From Eubacterium sulci ATCC 35585 (GTDB lineage Bacteria > Bacillota > Clostridia > Peptostreptococcales > Anaerovoracaceae): 64,000 nucleotides of DNA. Where the stretch lies: NCBI GenBank assembly GCA_001189495.1, contig CP012068.1:1364001-1428000 (forward strand), written 5' to 3'. Shown one piece after another: positions 36,083 through 47,335 of this stretch. The notes beneath the pieces are model-generated. The model did not search any database. It was not told the DNA's origin and saw nothing but the letters and a program-made list of their open reading frames with translations. The position numbers and the translations under genes were made by a program. Position 1 is the first letter of the stretch. Each line of letters opens with the position of its first letter.

Positions 36083-36240
36083 ATCTTTTCCCATCCGGAC
36101 TAACCAACTAGCTGTATTAACTCGCAGAACCAAGCCAATATCAAATGTTGGAATACCGTCGGTTTCGGAATTTCACCGAATCAGCCTAAAAAGGTTTGTG
36201 GACTATACCACCGGTCAGGACTCTCACCTGCCTCAAAGAT
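36083..36240 (-). ncRNA. FMN riboswitch (RFN element) controlling ribU
   Basis: The minus strand contains the RFN hallmarks: ATCTTTGAGGCAGGTGAGAG, CCTGACCGGTGGTATAGTCC, GATTCGGTGAAATTCCGA, AACCGACGGTATTCC, and AGTCCGGATGGGAAAAGAT, with ATCTTT/AAAGAT closing P1. FMN binding should favour the terminator at 36009-36055 and shut off riboflavin import. Confidence 0.97.
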
Positions 36241-36293
36241 AGTTGCATTCAATTATCTACTCGCTGCACATCTATTGCCTGTGCAACACTATC

Positions 36294-36322
36294 ATGTTAA
36301 TACCCATACAACTAGATGTCAA
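36294..36322 (-). promoter_or_regulatory. ribU leader promoter
   Basis: On the minus strand TTGACA (36317-36322), a 17-base spacer and TAACAT (36294-36299). Confidence 0.75.
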
Positions 36323-36491
36323 CCTTTTCGAGTAAAAACTATGCATGAATTTCCATAAAATATCTTTGCTTTACCTATGAACTTAAATGTCAACATTAAA
36401 TAAATAAGAAAATCATTGTCGGAGCAGACCGTAAAAATTGAACGATTTAGTATCTGAATAAAAACTTTGTTAAAAACTTTGCTCAATGTCG

Positions 36492-36520
36492 TTGACAAGC
36501 CCATTTCCTTGTGGTAATAT
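36492..36520 (+). promoter_or_regulatory. tRNA-Lys promoter
   Basis: Consensus TTGACA (36492-36497), a 17-base spacer and TAATAT (36515-36520), 26 bases before the tRNA. Confidence 0.85.
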
Positions 36521-36546
36521 ATTCCTTGCGTTAGACAAGCAAATAT

Positions 36547-36622
36547 GTGTCATTAGCTCAGCTGGCAGAGCACCTGACTCTTAATCAGGGTGTCCAGGGT
36601 TCGAACCCCTGATGACGCACCA
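36547..36622 (+). tRNA. tRNA-Lys (anticodon CUU)
   Basis: A complete 76-base cloverleaf. The acceptor stem GTGTCAT pairs with ATGACGC, followed by encoded ACCA. The D-arm contains AGCTCAGCTGGCAGAGC. The anticodon stem CCTGA/TCAGG holds the loop CTCTTAA (anticodon CTT, reading AAG). The T-arm is CCAGGGTTCGAACCCCTG. It is a single-gene transcript with its own promoter and terminator. Confidence 0.98.
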
Positions 36623-36624
36623 AG

Positions 36625-36654
36625 AACCTCGGAATTTAGTTCCGAGGTTTTTTA
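36625..36654 (+). terminator. tRNA-Lys terminator
   Basis: AACCTCGGAA (36625-36634) pairs perfectly with TTCCGAGGTT (36640-36649), followed by a T-run, three bases after the CCA end. Confidence 0.95.
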
Positions 36655-36741
36655 TTTAGCTAGGCCTGCCCTTGCATAAATATTTATATTATGCTATAAT
36701 TCCTACAATATTTTTTGTTATTTACTAAGGAGAATTTAATT

Positions 36742-37341
36742 ATGAAGTTAGTTTGTTTAGATCTAGAAGGCGTTCTCGTTCCTGAGATTTGGATTGCCTT
36801 TGCTGAAGAAACAGGCCTAGAGGCACTTAAGAAAACAACGAGAGACGAGCCAGATTACGACAAGCTCATGCAATACAGACTCGATATCTTGGCAGAAAAT
36901 AATCTCGGACTAGAGCAGATTCAAAATACAATTGAAAAGATAGATCCTCTTCCAGGTGCTATCGAGTTCCTAAACGAGCTCAGAGAGCTTACACAGGTTG
37001 TAATCATCAGTGACACATTCAGTGAATTCGCAAAGCCTTTGATGAAGAAGCTCGGATACCCTACTCTGTTTTGTAACGAGCTAGAGGTTGCAGCAGATGG
37101 CAAGATTACAGGAATCAAAATGAGACTAGAAGATTCCAAGCTAAACACTGTAAAGACGCTTCAGCTTGCAGGTTGTGAGACAATCGCATCAGGTGACAGC
37201 TTTAACGACCTAGGAATGATTAAGCAGAGCGAGTACGGATTCCTATTCAGAACCACAGACTCAATTAAGAAGGATCACCCAGAGGTTCCAGCATTTGAAG
37301 AATATGACGAGCTGCTTGCAGCAATCAAAAAATCCCTATAA
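36742..37341 (+). CDS. thrH: HAD phosphatase, ThrH-like phosphoserine phosphatase/homoserine phosphotransferase
   Basis: A 199-residue HAD-superfamily enzyme. The nucleophile motif DLEGVLVPE is at 6-14 (Asp-Leu-Glu replaces the usual DxD, typical of ThrH), motif II is VVIISDTFSEFAKPLM, and motif III/IV is ASGDSFNDLGMI. ThrH in Pseudomonas dephosphorylates phosphoserine and can transfer phosphate to homoserine. The ATG at 36742 follows AAGGAG; an earlier in-frame TTG/ATG lacks a ribosome site. Monocistronic, with a terminator overlapping the stop. Confidence 0.85.
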   Translation: MKLVCLDLEGVLVPEIWIAFAEETGLEALKKTTRDEPDYDKLMQYRLDILAENNLGLEQIQNTIEKIDPLPGAIEFLNELRELTQVVIISDTFSEFAKPLMKKLGYPTLFCNELEVAADGKITGIKMRLEDSKLNTVKTLQLAGCETIASGDSFNDLGMIKQSEYGFLFRTTDSIKKDHPEVPAFEEYDELLAAIKKSL

Positions 37342-37353
37342 AGGGATTTTTTT
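37327..37353. terminator. Terminator overlapping the thrH stop codon
   Basis: AAAATCCC (37329-37336) pairs with GGGATTTT (37343-37350) with T-runs on both strands. It ends thrH (+) and can also serve the convergent membrane-protein gene. Confidence 0.8.
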
Positions 37354-37357
37354 ATAC

Positions 37358-37684
37358 CTATAATACCTTGTGCAAAATAGTCGTATATATCAAAATCAGA
37401 GTCACGTTACCTACTATTAGACCAAAAGTCGCAAGCAAGGTCTTTGCTGTACCCGGCTTAAAATCTGCACTAATCAAATATGGCCAAAAACATACCATTG
37501 GGAAAATGGCTATTAATACGCATACATAGGTAGGAAAGCTTGTCCAAAGAAAGCGTGTCGTCTCTAACCAGTGACCCCATGAAGGTATCACTATTTTGCT
37601 TATAGTGAAAAGTATGCATATAAGATGGACAACAAGAAGATAAATGGCATACTTTGTCTTGTTTAGCGTTTTTTTATTTTTCAT
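37358..37684 (-). CDS. Small membrane protein, unknown
   Basis: A 108-residue, very hydrophobic protein with about three membrane segments (12-32, 50-72, 80-105) and a Lys-rich start. No family is recognised. It follows the 337-residue membrane protein gene by 27 bases on the same strand and is likely cotranscribed with it. Confidence 0.6.
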   Translation of the reverse strand: MKNKKTLNKTKYAIYLLVVHLICILFTISKIVIPSWGHWLETTRFLWTSFPTYVCVLIAIFPMVCFWPYLISADFKPGTAKTLLATFGLIVGNVTLILIYTTILHKVL

Positions 37685-37711
37685 TTTATCTAAGTATCCT
37701 TGCTAATTCTT

Positions 37712-38725
37712 CTATCGCTCAGCTGCAATATTAGAACTAAAATTAAAATTAACTATATCATTATTCGAATCAAGTTCTAAATTCATAAAATAATGATTCC
37801 AAAAGAATTCATTGTTACCTGCTCCCCACTGCACGCCATAATGACCCAAATATTCATCTCTTGGCTCGCTTGGAGTCAGCCATATTTTTTTCCCAAATAC
37901 TTTCGTGAACTCGTTTTCGTCAAGCTTCTTTAGCAAATCTATACCATCTATATTATATGAAATTCCATATTTTTTGGCAACAGCTGTGCATTCAGAGTCA
38001 AAGCAAACCTGCGTAACTACACAGTCCTTCAGCTCCGTATTCTTCCTCTTATCTCCGTATACACCTATACATCCGAGAACTACATTCTTCTTTACAAGAA
38101 GATAGGTAGATCGCGTAACTGCGGAGTCATATGACTTAAAGCCGCTTGGTACGCTAACCCCAGATCCTTGGTATTTAGAATAGCTTCCCGTTGTCAAAAG
38201 CTCGTTATAATTAGGATAATCATGTCTATCATTTGACACATAGATTTCAAACCCCTTGTCTATCAAATCCGAAATCTTAGTCTCTGTAAGATGAATTTCC
38301 GTTCCGTCAATTTTAAGTGGAGGTGCGTTATCAGGTAGACCTATAATTATATATACAAACATCAAAAACACGAATACCATAAGCACTGCAACGATACCTA
38401 TCCAAGATTTCCCGGTTCTCCTTCGTGCATTGAAAAGCGACATTATAGAAGGCGTGATTATAGCAGCACCAATTGGCGCCGCCCCATGACGGAACATGCT
38501 CATGACCCTAAAGGCAATTACAGCGCTAATTAGTATTAAAACTATGTGAACTGCATACTCTCCTACGCTTAGCTTACTCGTCCTAGTCTGATTATTTGCT
38601 GGGGCATCGTACACTGGAACACCGTTCTCAAAGGTGTTCTTCATTCTAAAACGCAGCCAAAACAATATTCCAATAAACACAAATGCCAAGAACACTAGCA
38701 TTCCGATAAAAACCAATTTTTCCAT
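37712..38725 (-). CDS. Membrane protein with a large extracytoplasmic C-terminal domain, unknown
   Basis: A 337-residue protein with four hydrophobic segments in its first half (about 3-25, 57-75, 83-100 and 112-130). A polar domain of about 200 residues follows, beginning LKIDGTEIHLTETKISDLIDKGF. The 'VxLxETKISDLIDKGF' style resembles other clostridial extracytoplasmic proteins with unknown roles, so I do not assign a function. The polar half contains three cysteines (GCIGV, KDCVV, CFDSEC) and a Trp/Tyr-rich end. Confidence 0.65.
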   Translation of the reverse strand: MEKLVFIGMLVFLAFVFIGILFWLRFRMKNTFENGVPVYDAPANNQTRTSKLSVGEYAVHIVLILISAVIAFRVMSMFRHGAAPIGAAIITPSIMSLFNARRRTGKSWIGIVAVLMVFVFLMFVYIIIGLPDNAPPLKIDGTEIHLTETKISDLIDKGFEIYVSNDRHDYPNYNELLTTGSYSKYQGSGVSVPSGFKSYDSAVTRSTYLLVKKNVVLGCIGVYGDKRKNTELKDCVVTQVCFDSECTAVAKKYGISYNIDGIDLLKKLDENEFTKVFGKKIWLTPSEPRDEYLGHYGVQWGAGNNEFFWNHYFMNLELDSNNDIVNFNFSSNIAAER

Positions 38726-38861
38726 CTGTAACCTTTTCTCTGACCTAGTTATCGTCCATCAAAATTCATATCTAGTCTACCACATTTTGAAATTGTTTTA
38801 CAATATTTACATACTTGTGCACGAATCATTAATGTATACAAGCTTTTCAGAGTATTTATTC

Positions 38862-38890
38862 TTTACACCTCTTTTCTGCTATGTTAAAAT
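38862..38890 (+). promoter_or_regulatory. ATP synthase operon promoter
   Basis: TTTACA (38862-38867), a 17-base spacer and TAAAAT (38885-38890). Transcription would start near 38897, giving a leader of about 140 bases before the first gene. Confidence 0.7.
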
Positions 38891-38891
38891 T

Positions 38892-38907
38892 GTATTAAGT
38901 TTAATAC
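38892..38907. promoter_or_regulatory. Candidate operator at the ATP synthase start site
   Basis: GTATTAA-GT-TTAATAC is a perfect 7+2+7 inverted repeat covering the predicted transcription start. Its position suggests a repressor site; the regulator is unknown. Confidence 0.45.
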
Positions 38908-39003
38908 TTGTTTTATTCTAAAAAACGCGCATCATTTTAGCGCGAAAAACAAATTTAATTCCGTTGTTTCTGTAGTTAACTTTTTTATCAAAGTAATTCA
39001 GGA

Positions 39004-39024
39004 ATCCTATATTAAATATAGGAT
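39004..39024 (+). promoter_or_regulatory. Perfect 21-base hairpin in the ATP synthase leader
   Basis: ATCCTATATT-A-AATATAGGAT (10+1+10) ends 13 bases before the first ATG and includes the only AGGA-like ribosome site in its right arm, so folding would hide it. A shorter CGCGC/GCGCG hairpin lies at about 38925-38945 in the same leader. No other features are seen in the 312-base gap. Confidence 0.5.
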
Positions 39025-39037
39025 GCATTAATCAAAT

Positions 39038-39412
39038 ATGAATATTAATCGTAATGCTTTAGGTGTTTTAATACCGTTCAGCCTGTATTGTGCTATCTGC
39101 ACTATTATATGTCTGATAATTTCGTCAAATTTAATTCTAGCGATTGGCGGTATATTAATCGGATATCTGATAGCACTCACAAACTGGTTTCTTCTAAATT
39201 TGACCGTTCGATGGTTGTTTAGTTTCAATCGTCTTCTTGCGGTACAGTTTATGATATTCAGGTTGCTCATCTACATATTTGGCGCATGGGTCTGTACGCA
39301 GATAGGCTTTCAGTCCGTGCTCCTCTTCGCTATAGTCATCACAGGCTTTAGCTTAGTTATCTTTGTTGAATTCGGATTAAAAGGAGGCCTTTGTTTTGTT
39401 AAACATAAATGA
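39038..39412 (+). CDS. atpI: AtpI-like ATP synthase assembly protein
   Basis: A 124-residue membrane protein with four hydrophobic segments and little else. It is the first gene of the ATP synthase operon, the usual place of atpI, whose product helps assemble the c-ring (and may move Mg2+). Sequence similarity to AtpI is weak, so the name rests on position and topology. It overlaps atpB by 17 bases. Confidence 0.65.
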   Translation: MNINRNALGVLIPFSLYCAICTIICLIISSNLILAIGGILIGYLIALTNWFLLNLTVRWLFSFNRLLAVQFMIFRLLIYIFGAWVCTQIGFQSVLLFAIVITGFSLVIFVEFGLKGGLCFVKHK

Positions 39413-40142
39413 ATTAGGTGCCAGGATAATATTTAGTTTTGGCGACGGTAAGCTTTTCATTACCGAAAGTACCCTATTCGGAATCTTGATAGCCGCCTTT
39501 CTCGCAATACTGGGAATATGGCTAGGTAGTAGGCTTGAGACTGTCCCGCGTGGCAAGCAGGTCTTTGCGGAATTTATAGTCGAATGGGTTTATAAGTTCA
39601 CAGAAAAACATATGGGAAAAGCTAATTCTAACTTTGCCCCATATATAGGTACTCTTCTTGCCTTCGTATTTTGTGCAAGCTCACTAGGTGTTTTCGGTGT
39701 AAGACCGATAACTGCAGACCTTAATGTTGCCTTTGCACTATCCATTATGACGATGGTGATGATCATTTTTAATTCAACAAGGGTTCACGGCTTTAGAGGC
39801 AGACTAAAGCACATGTGCGAACCATATGTCTTCATGCTGCCACTCAAAATCTTAGAAGAAATTTCCCTCCCTATTTCGCTTGGGCTTCGTATCTTCGGTA
39901 ATATCTTAGGAGGCTACATCATAGTCGAGCTATGGATGCACCTCATGACAAAGCTCAGTAATTTTTTCAGCGATGTGCCATTTTTACGCGCTATCACAGT
40001 TATACCTCTGAATGCTATCTTTGACATAGCAGAGCCGGCAATTCAGACCTTTATATTTATAATTTTGACCGTTATTAATCTTGCCGCAGCTATGAAGATT
40101 ACAGCTACAGTAAGCAATAATGAAAATAGAGAAGAACTTTAG
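39396..40142 (+). CDS. atpB: ATP synthase subunit a
   Basis: A 248-residue membrane subunit that forms the ion half-channels. LGLRIFGNILGGYIIVE (about 162-178) contains the essential stator arginine, and IQTFIFIILTVINLA is the last helix. It is cotranscribed with atpE. The start is TTG at 39396 with an AAGGAGG ribosome site inside the end of atpI. Confidence 0.93.
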   Translation: MLNINELGARIIFSFGDGKLFITESTLFGILIAAFLAILGIWLGSRLETVPRGKQVFAEFIVEWVYKFTEKHMGKANSNFAPYIGTLLAFVFCASSLGVFGVRPITADLNVAFALSIMTMVMIIFNSTRVHGFRGRLKHMCEPYVFMLPLKILEEISLPISLGLRIFGNILGGYIIVELWMHLMTKLSNFFSDVPFLRAITVIPLNAIFDIAEPAIQTFIFIILTVINLAAAMKITATVSNNENREEL

Positions 40143-40153
40143 GAGGAGAATCA

Positions 40154-40369
40154 ATGGAATTTATTGGAATCGGTTTAGCAATGGGACTTGCAGCACTTGG
40201 CATTGGCCTAGGCCAGGGTATTGGATTGAGCAAGGGGCTGGAAGGTATTTCAAGACAACCTGAAGCTACAAGCAAGATTCAGACCGCTATGATTGTAGGC
40301 ATGGCGCTCATGGAGACCATAGGTATTTTGACATTTGTAATTGCTATAATGCTAAGCAATAAATTGTAA
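40154..40369 (+). CDS. atpE: ATP synthase subunit c (Na+-type signature)
   Basis: A short 71-residue two-helix proteolipid that forms the rotor ring. Helix 1 has GLGQGIGLSKGLEGISRQPEA, with the Gln of GQG at about 21, and helix 2 has GMALMETIGILTF with Glu followed by Thr (about 54-55). Gln in helix 1 plus Glu-Ser/Thr in helix 2 are the Na+ ligands known from Ilyobacter tartaricus, so this ring may use Na+. GGAGGAG precedes the ATG. Confidence 0.94.
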   Translation: MEFIGIGLAMGLAALGIGLGQGIGLSKGLEGISRQPEATSKIQTAMIVGMALMETIGILTFVIAIMLSNKL

Positions 40370-40396
40370 CTTAAATTCCTGAAGGAGGCACGAACT

Positions 40397-40918
40397 TTGG
40401 ATATTAATAAACACCAAGACCTGCTTACTATAAACTGGAATCTTATCTTTTCGGTTATTACTGTTTTAGTTCTCATTTTGATATTAAAGCATTTTTTCTT
40501 CGAAAAGGTAAAGAAGTTCATGGATGAACGAAAAGCACAGGTCGAGGAGCAATTCCAAAAGGCAGACGAAGCCGAAAATCAAGCCCGCAAAAAACTTGAT
40601 AAATACAACGAAATACTCGCTGGTGCCGAAAAAGAAAAGCGTACAATAATTGCAGGTGCAATGGAAAACGCAAAGATTCAGGCAGACTCTGTATTAGACG
40701 AAGCCCGCAAAGAAGCTGCTGACATTCGTGAGAAATCAAGAATTCAGATTGAAAGAGAAAAAGCTGCGGCGAGAAAAGAAATCCACAACGAAGCCAGCGA
40801 ACTTGCAGTTCAGGTCGCTGAAAAGATTTTGGAGAACAAGCTTGACGCCGATGCTCAGGCTTCAGTAATAGATGAAATAATCAGTAGATCAGAGGCAAAC
40901 AGTGAAACAGAAAAATAG
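40397..40918 (+). CDS. atpF: ATP synthase subunit b
   Basis: A 173-residue peripheral-stalk subunit: one N-terminal membrane helix (about 14-34, IFSVITVLVLILILKHFFF) followed by a long charged coiled coil (KADEAENQARKKLDKYNEIL). It dimerises to connect subunit a to F1. It starts with TTG after AAGGAGG, in the normal atpE-atpF order. It overlaps the next gene by 17 bases. Confidence 0.92.
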   Translation: MDINKHQDLLTINWNLIFSVITVLVLILILKHFFFEKVKKFMDERKAQVEEQFQKADEAENQARKKLDKYNEILAGAEKEKRTIIAGAMENAKIQADSVLDEARKEAADIREKSRIQIEREKAAARKEIHNEASELAVQVAEKILENKLDADAQASVIDEIISRSEANSETEK

Positions 40919-41363
40919 CAATAATTTAGAGGCACTCTGCGAGCAGCTAGATAGAGCCACAGAAAGCCTACGAGATTTACGCAATCTCATCAAAGAGACT
41001 AATGGTGAGTATCGTGACCTACATACCTACGCATTAGAAAAGCGCACCCTGCACGAACAAGAGGAAATGTATGCCTTTATCGAAGCCCTAAGTGAGGGTC
41101 TTCGCATATTTGATAAAAGAGAAGAAAACAAAATCAAAGGTATAGTTTACTCGGCTATACCTCTTGACCGTGAAACAATTCAGAGGATGGAAATACAGAC
41201 CTCTAACCTTATCAAAAAGGACTGTGTTTTGACAAATCGCATAGACGAAAAAATCATCGGTGGCTTCATCATCTCCATCGACGATAAGCTTATAGATGCT
41301 TCGATACGCAAGCGTATGGAGGATATGCGCCTGCACCTGTCTTACAATACTAATTCTAATTAA
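40902..41363 (+). CDS. atpH: ATP synthase subunit delta, highly divergent and short
   Basis: A 153-residue protein in the atpH position between atpF and atpA. Its last 35 residues (IIGGFIISIDDKLIDASIRKRM) match the conserved C-terminus of delta, which binds subunit b. The N-terminal part lacks the usual ARRYAxAL-type start and six-helix bundle signature, and the protein is about 25-30 residues shorter than normal. It starts with GTG. Delta joins the stalk to the top of F1, so the altered N-terminus is notable. Confidence 0.78.
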   Translation: MKQKNSNNLEALCEQLDRATESLRDLRNLIKETNGEYRDLHTYALEKRTLHEQEEMYAFIEALSEGLRIFDKREENKIKGIVYSAIPLDRETIQRMEIQTSNLIKKDCVLTNRIDEKIIGGFIISIDDKLIDASIRKRMEDMRLHLSYNTNSN

Positions 41364-41375
41364 TTGGAGATGCGC

Positions 41376-42882
41376 ATGAAAATTAATACTGATGAAATCC
41401 TAAGTAATATAAAGGACAAAATAGAAAGCTTTACCTCAGAGCTTGAGATAACCGATTTCGGTCAGGTTATCGAGGTTGGCGACGGCGTTGCTCATATAGA
41501 CGGCCTAAAATCCTGCTTTGCTGGTGAACTTTTAGAATTCCCAAATGGCAGCTACGGAATGGCCATGAACCTTGACGACGACATGGTCGGCGCTGTAATC
41601 ATAGGCTCAGACCGCGGAATTAGGCAGGGAGACATAGTTAGACCTACAGGTAGAGCCATGGAGGTCCCAGTAGGCGAAGAGCTTCTTGGACGAGTAATCG
41701 ATCCTCTCGGAAGCGCAATAGACGATAAGGGAAAGATTATCTGTAGCGAGGCAAGGCACCTCGAAAGCGATGCTCCAGGAGTTCTCGACAGACGCTCAGT
41801 ATACCAGCCTCTTCAGACTGGTATTAAAGCCATAGACGCCATGATACCGATAGGCAAAGGTCAAAGAGAGCTGATTATCGGAGACAGGCAAACCGGTAAA
41901 ACCGCAATCGCCATAGACACTATAATAAATCAAAAAAAGCAGAACGTAATATGCATCTACGTTGCCATAGGTCAGAGAAAGTCAACGGTTGCACAAATTG
42001 CAAAGACTCTAGAGGACCACGATGCAATGTCGCATACCATCATAATCTCTGCTACCGCAAGCGAAGCTGCTCCAATACAGTACATCGCTCCATATTCAGG
42101 CTGTGCAATTGCAGAGTATTTTATGCACAAGGGAAAGGACGTTTTGATAGTTTACGATGACCTATCAAAGCACGCCGTGGCCTACAGAGCCATGTCCCTA
42201 TTGCTCCGCAGACCACCAGGACGTGAAGCCTACCCAGGAGATGTCTTCTATCTGCACAGCAGACTTTTGGAGCGTGCTGCTAAGCTATCTGACGAACTTG
42301 GAGGAGGCTCAATCACAGCCCTTCCAATAATAGAAACCCAGTCAGGTGACGTGTCTGCCTACATCCCAACAAATGTAATCTCCATCACAGATGGACAGAT
42401 ATTCCTAGAGAGCAATCTCTTTTTCTCTGGTCAGATTCCAGCAGTAAATGCAGGAATATCTGTTTCCCGTGTCGGAGGAAATGCCCAAATTAAGGCGATG
42501 AAAAAGGTTTCAGGTACAATGAAGCTCATTCTCGCCCAGTTTCGCGAGCTTCAAAGCTTTGCTCAGTTTGGCTCAGATATAGACTCAGATACCACAAAGC
42601 GTCTTGAGAGCGGCAAGAGACTAATGGAGATACTCAAGCAGAAACAGTACTCCCCTATCTCAGTCGAAAACCAAATCATGATAATATACGCTGCAATAAA
42701 CGGCTACCTAAATGATATTGAGCTAGAGCGCATAGCCTCCTTTGAGGATAGTCTATATGAGTTTATGGCTATGAAATATCCAGAGATAAGCCAGGAGATC
42801 GTGGCTACAGGCAATATGTCTGCTGAAACGGAAAAACTTTTGATACAGGGCATAGAGGAATGCAAGAAAGAAGGTAAATATA

Positions 42883-42890
<8 letters not shown>
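41376..42890 (+). CDS. atpA: ATP synthase subunit alpha
   Basis: A 504-residue F1 subunit with the non-catalytic nucleotide site: Walker [12 protein letters not shown] (about residue 165), [15 protein letters not shown], and the signature [17 protein letters not shown]. The ATG at 41376 is chosen because GGAG is six bases upstream; a TTG at 41364 and an ATG at 41370 are in frame. It overlaps atpG by eight bases. Confidence 0.96.
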
Positions 42891-45569
<2,679 letters not shown>

Positions 45570-45631
45570 GTATTCTGATACAATCGAATTTTATCATTGT
45601 TAAATTCCTATCAAAATTATTTAAAATGGGG

Positions 45632-45660
45632 TTCCCATGCACATGAAAATATAGTATGAT
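45632..45660 (+). promoter_or_regulatory. Candidate hydrogenase promoter
   Basis: TTCCCA (45632-45637), a 17-base spacer and TATGAT (45655-45660), 65 bases before the hydrogenase ATG. No terminator is obvious between atpC and this gene. Confidence 0.4.
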
Positions 45661-45724
45661 ATGTAGGGTTTAAATTTAATTTATAAGTAAAATTGTATTC
45701 ATTATACATCGGAGGTTTTTAAAC

Positions 45725-47266
45725 ATGCGTGACATATACACAAGAATTAATAATTTGCGCCGTCAGGTTTTCTCTGCAGTAGCAAATCTTGCGTACGAAG
45801 ATCGTGATCTTAGTGAAATCGTAGAAATTCCATTTGAGATTCTTCCTGGCGAAATAGCATCAATCAGAGAGAGCGTATTCTTAGAGAGAGCTATCCTCGG
45901 AGAAAGAATTCGTGCAGCTCTTGGACTAGATATTCAGCCAGCAAGAGAGCACATCTCAATCACAACAGGTATTGACGAAATCGTAAAGGGCGAAAACTAC
46001 TATAAGGCTCCACTGATCAACATCATCAAGTTTGCATGTCATCAGTGCCCAGAGAAGCTCATCAAGGTTACTGACATGTGTCAGGGTTGTATTGCTCACC
46101 CATGTACTGAAGTCTGTCCTAAGAATGCTGTTGATATTATCAACGGTAAATCTTTCATCGACCAGGACAATTGTATCAAGTGTGGAAGATGCGTAACTGC
46201 CTGTCCATACAATGCTATCATCAAGATGGAAAGACCATGTGCTGCTGTATGCGGAATGGATGCAATCAGCTCAGACGAATACGGTCGCGCAGACATAGAC
46301 GAAGATAAGTGCGTAGGATGCGGAATGTGTCTAACACACTGCCCATTTGGTGCTATCGTAGATAAGGCACAGCTATTCCAGACTATTACAGCAATCAAAA
46401 GCGATACACCAGTATATGCTGCAGTTGCACCTGCTGTTGCGGGACAGTTCGGAAACGGTATCACAATGGAACAACTAAAGGTTGCTCTTAGAGAGCTTGG
46501 CTTTACAGATGTACTTGATGTAGCTGTAGGTGCTGACCTTTGTACAATTCAGGAGGCTCACGACTTCCTAGAGAACGTTCCAGCAGAGATTCCTTTCCTT
46601 GCAACATCATGCTGCCCATCATGGTCAGGCATGGCAGAAAAGCTATTCCCAGAGCTACAGGGACACATCTCAATGGCTCTTACACCTATGACACTAACAG
46701 GTATGGTTCTTAAGGAGCAGCACCCAGGATGTAAGGTTGCATTCATCGGACCATGCGCTGCTAAGAAGATTGAGGCAACAAGAGAAAATATCAGACCATA
46801 TATCGACTTCGTTCTTACATTCGAGGAAGTAATCGGAATGTTCGACTCAAGAGGAATCGATCCTAAGAAGGTAGAGGTTGACGAAAATGAAACAGCAACC
46901 GGAAGCTCAGCAGGAAGAAACTTCGCCGTAAGCGGTGGTGTAGCTAACGCTGTAGTTCAGGTAATTTCTAGGCTAGAGCCAGAAAGAGAAATGAAGATTG
47001 CAAACGCTGACGGTCTCGCAAACTGCCGTAAGCTTCTTCAGGCTGCTAAGCAAGGTAAGTACGATGGATACCTACTTGAGGGAATGGGTTGCCCAGGCGG
47101 ATGCGTCGGTGGTGCTGGAACAATGATTTCTCTAACAAAGGGTAACAACGCAGTTGCTAAGACAACTAAGGAAGCTCCGTACGAGAATCCACTAGATAGT
47201 GAATACTCAGATTACCTAAGAATCGTTGAGGAAAATCAGGGTACTGATAGCGAATCAGCTAAATAG
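45725..47266 (+). CDS. Monomeric [FeFe] hydrogenase
   Basis: A 513-residue protein that evolves H2 from reduced ferredoxin. Residues about 100-215 are ferredoxin-like, with CPEKLIKVTDMCQGC, CIKCGRCVTACP and CVGCGMCLTHCP clusters. The H-cluster domain (about 230-480) has motif L1 TSCCPSW (about 295), L2 GPCAAKK (about 342) and L3 EGMGCPGGCVGG (about 452). L2 with GPCxAKK and L3 with GC instead of MPC/AC resemble group B enzymes such as Clostridium pasteurianum CpIII rather than the classic CpI. CGGAGG precedes the ATG. No maturation genes (hydE, F, G) are in the window. Confidence 0.88.
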   Translation: MRDIYTRINNLRRQVFSAVANLAYEDRDLSEIVEIPFEILPGEIASIRESVFLERAILGERIRAALGLDIQPAREHISITTGIDEIVKGENYYKAPLINIIKFACHQCPEKLIKVTDMCQGCIAHPCTEVCPKNAVDIINGKSFIDQDNCIKCGRCVTACPYNAIIKMERPCAAVCGMDAISSDEYGRADIDEDKCVGCGMCLTHCPFGAIVDKAQLFQTITAIKSDTPVYAAVAPAVAGQFGNGITMEQLKVALRELGFTDVLDVAVGADLCTIQEAHDFLENVPAEIPFLATSCCPSWSGMAEKLFPELQGHISMALTPMTLTGMVLKEQHPGCKVAFIGPCAAKKIEATRENIRPYIDFVLTFEEVIGMFDSRGIDPKKVEVDENETATGSSAGRNFAVSGGVANAVVQVISRLEPEREMKIANADGLANCRKLLQAAKQGKYDGYLLEGMGCPGGCVGGAGTMISLTKGNNAVAKTTKEAPYENPLDSEYSDYLRIVEENQGTDSESAK

Positions 47267-47285
47267 AAATTCACATTAAGATAAC

Positions 47286-47318
47286 AAAAAATCGGTGCTG
47301 CAAGGCACCGATTTTGTT
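47286..47318. terminator. Bidirectional terminator between hydrogenase and LysR gene
   Basis: AAATCGGTGC (47289-47298) pairs with GCACCGATTT (47305-47314), with A-run on the left and T-rich on the right. It serves both convergent genes. Confidence 0.92.
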
Positions 47319-47335
47319 TTGCTCATATTTTAGGA

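Noticed and set aside
38926-38951. CGCGC/GCGCG hairpin with a minus-strand T-run as a terminator
   Set aside because: No minus-strand gene lies upstream to be terminated; kept only as a leader hairpin.
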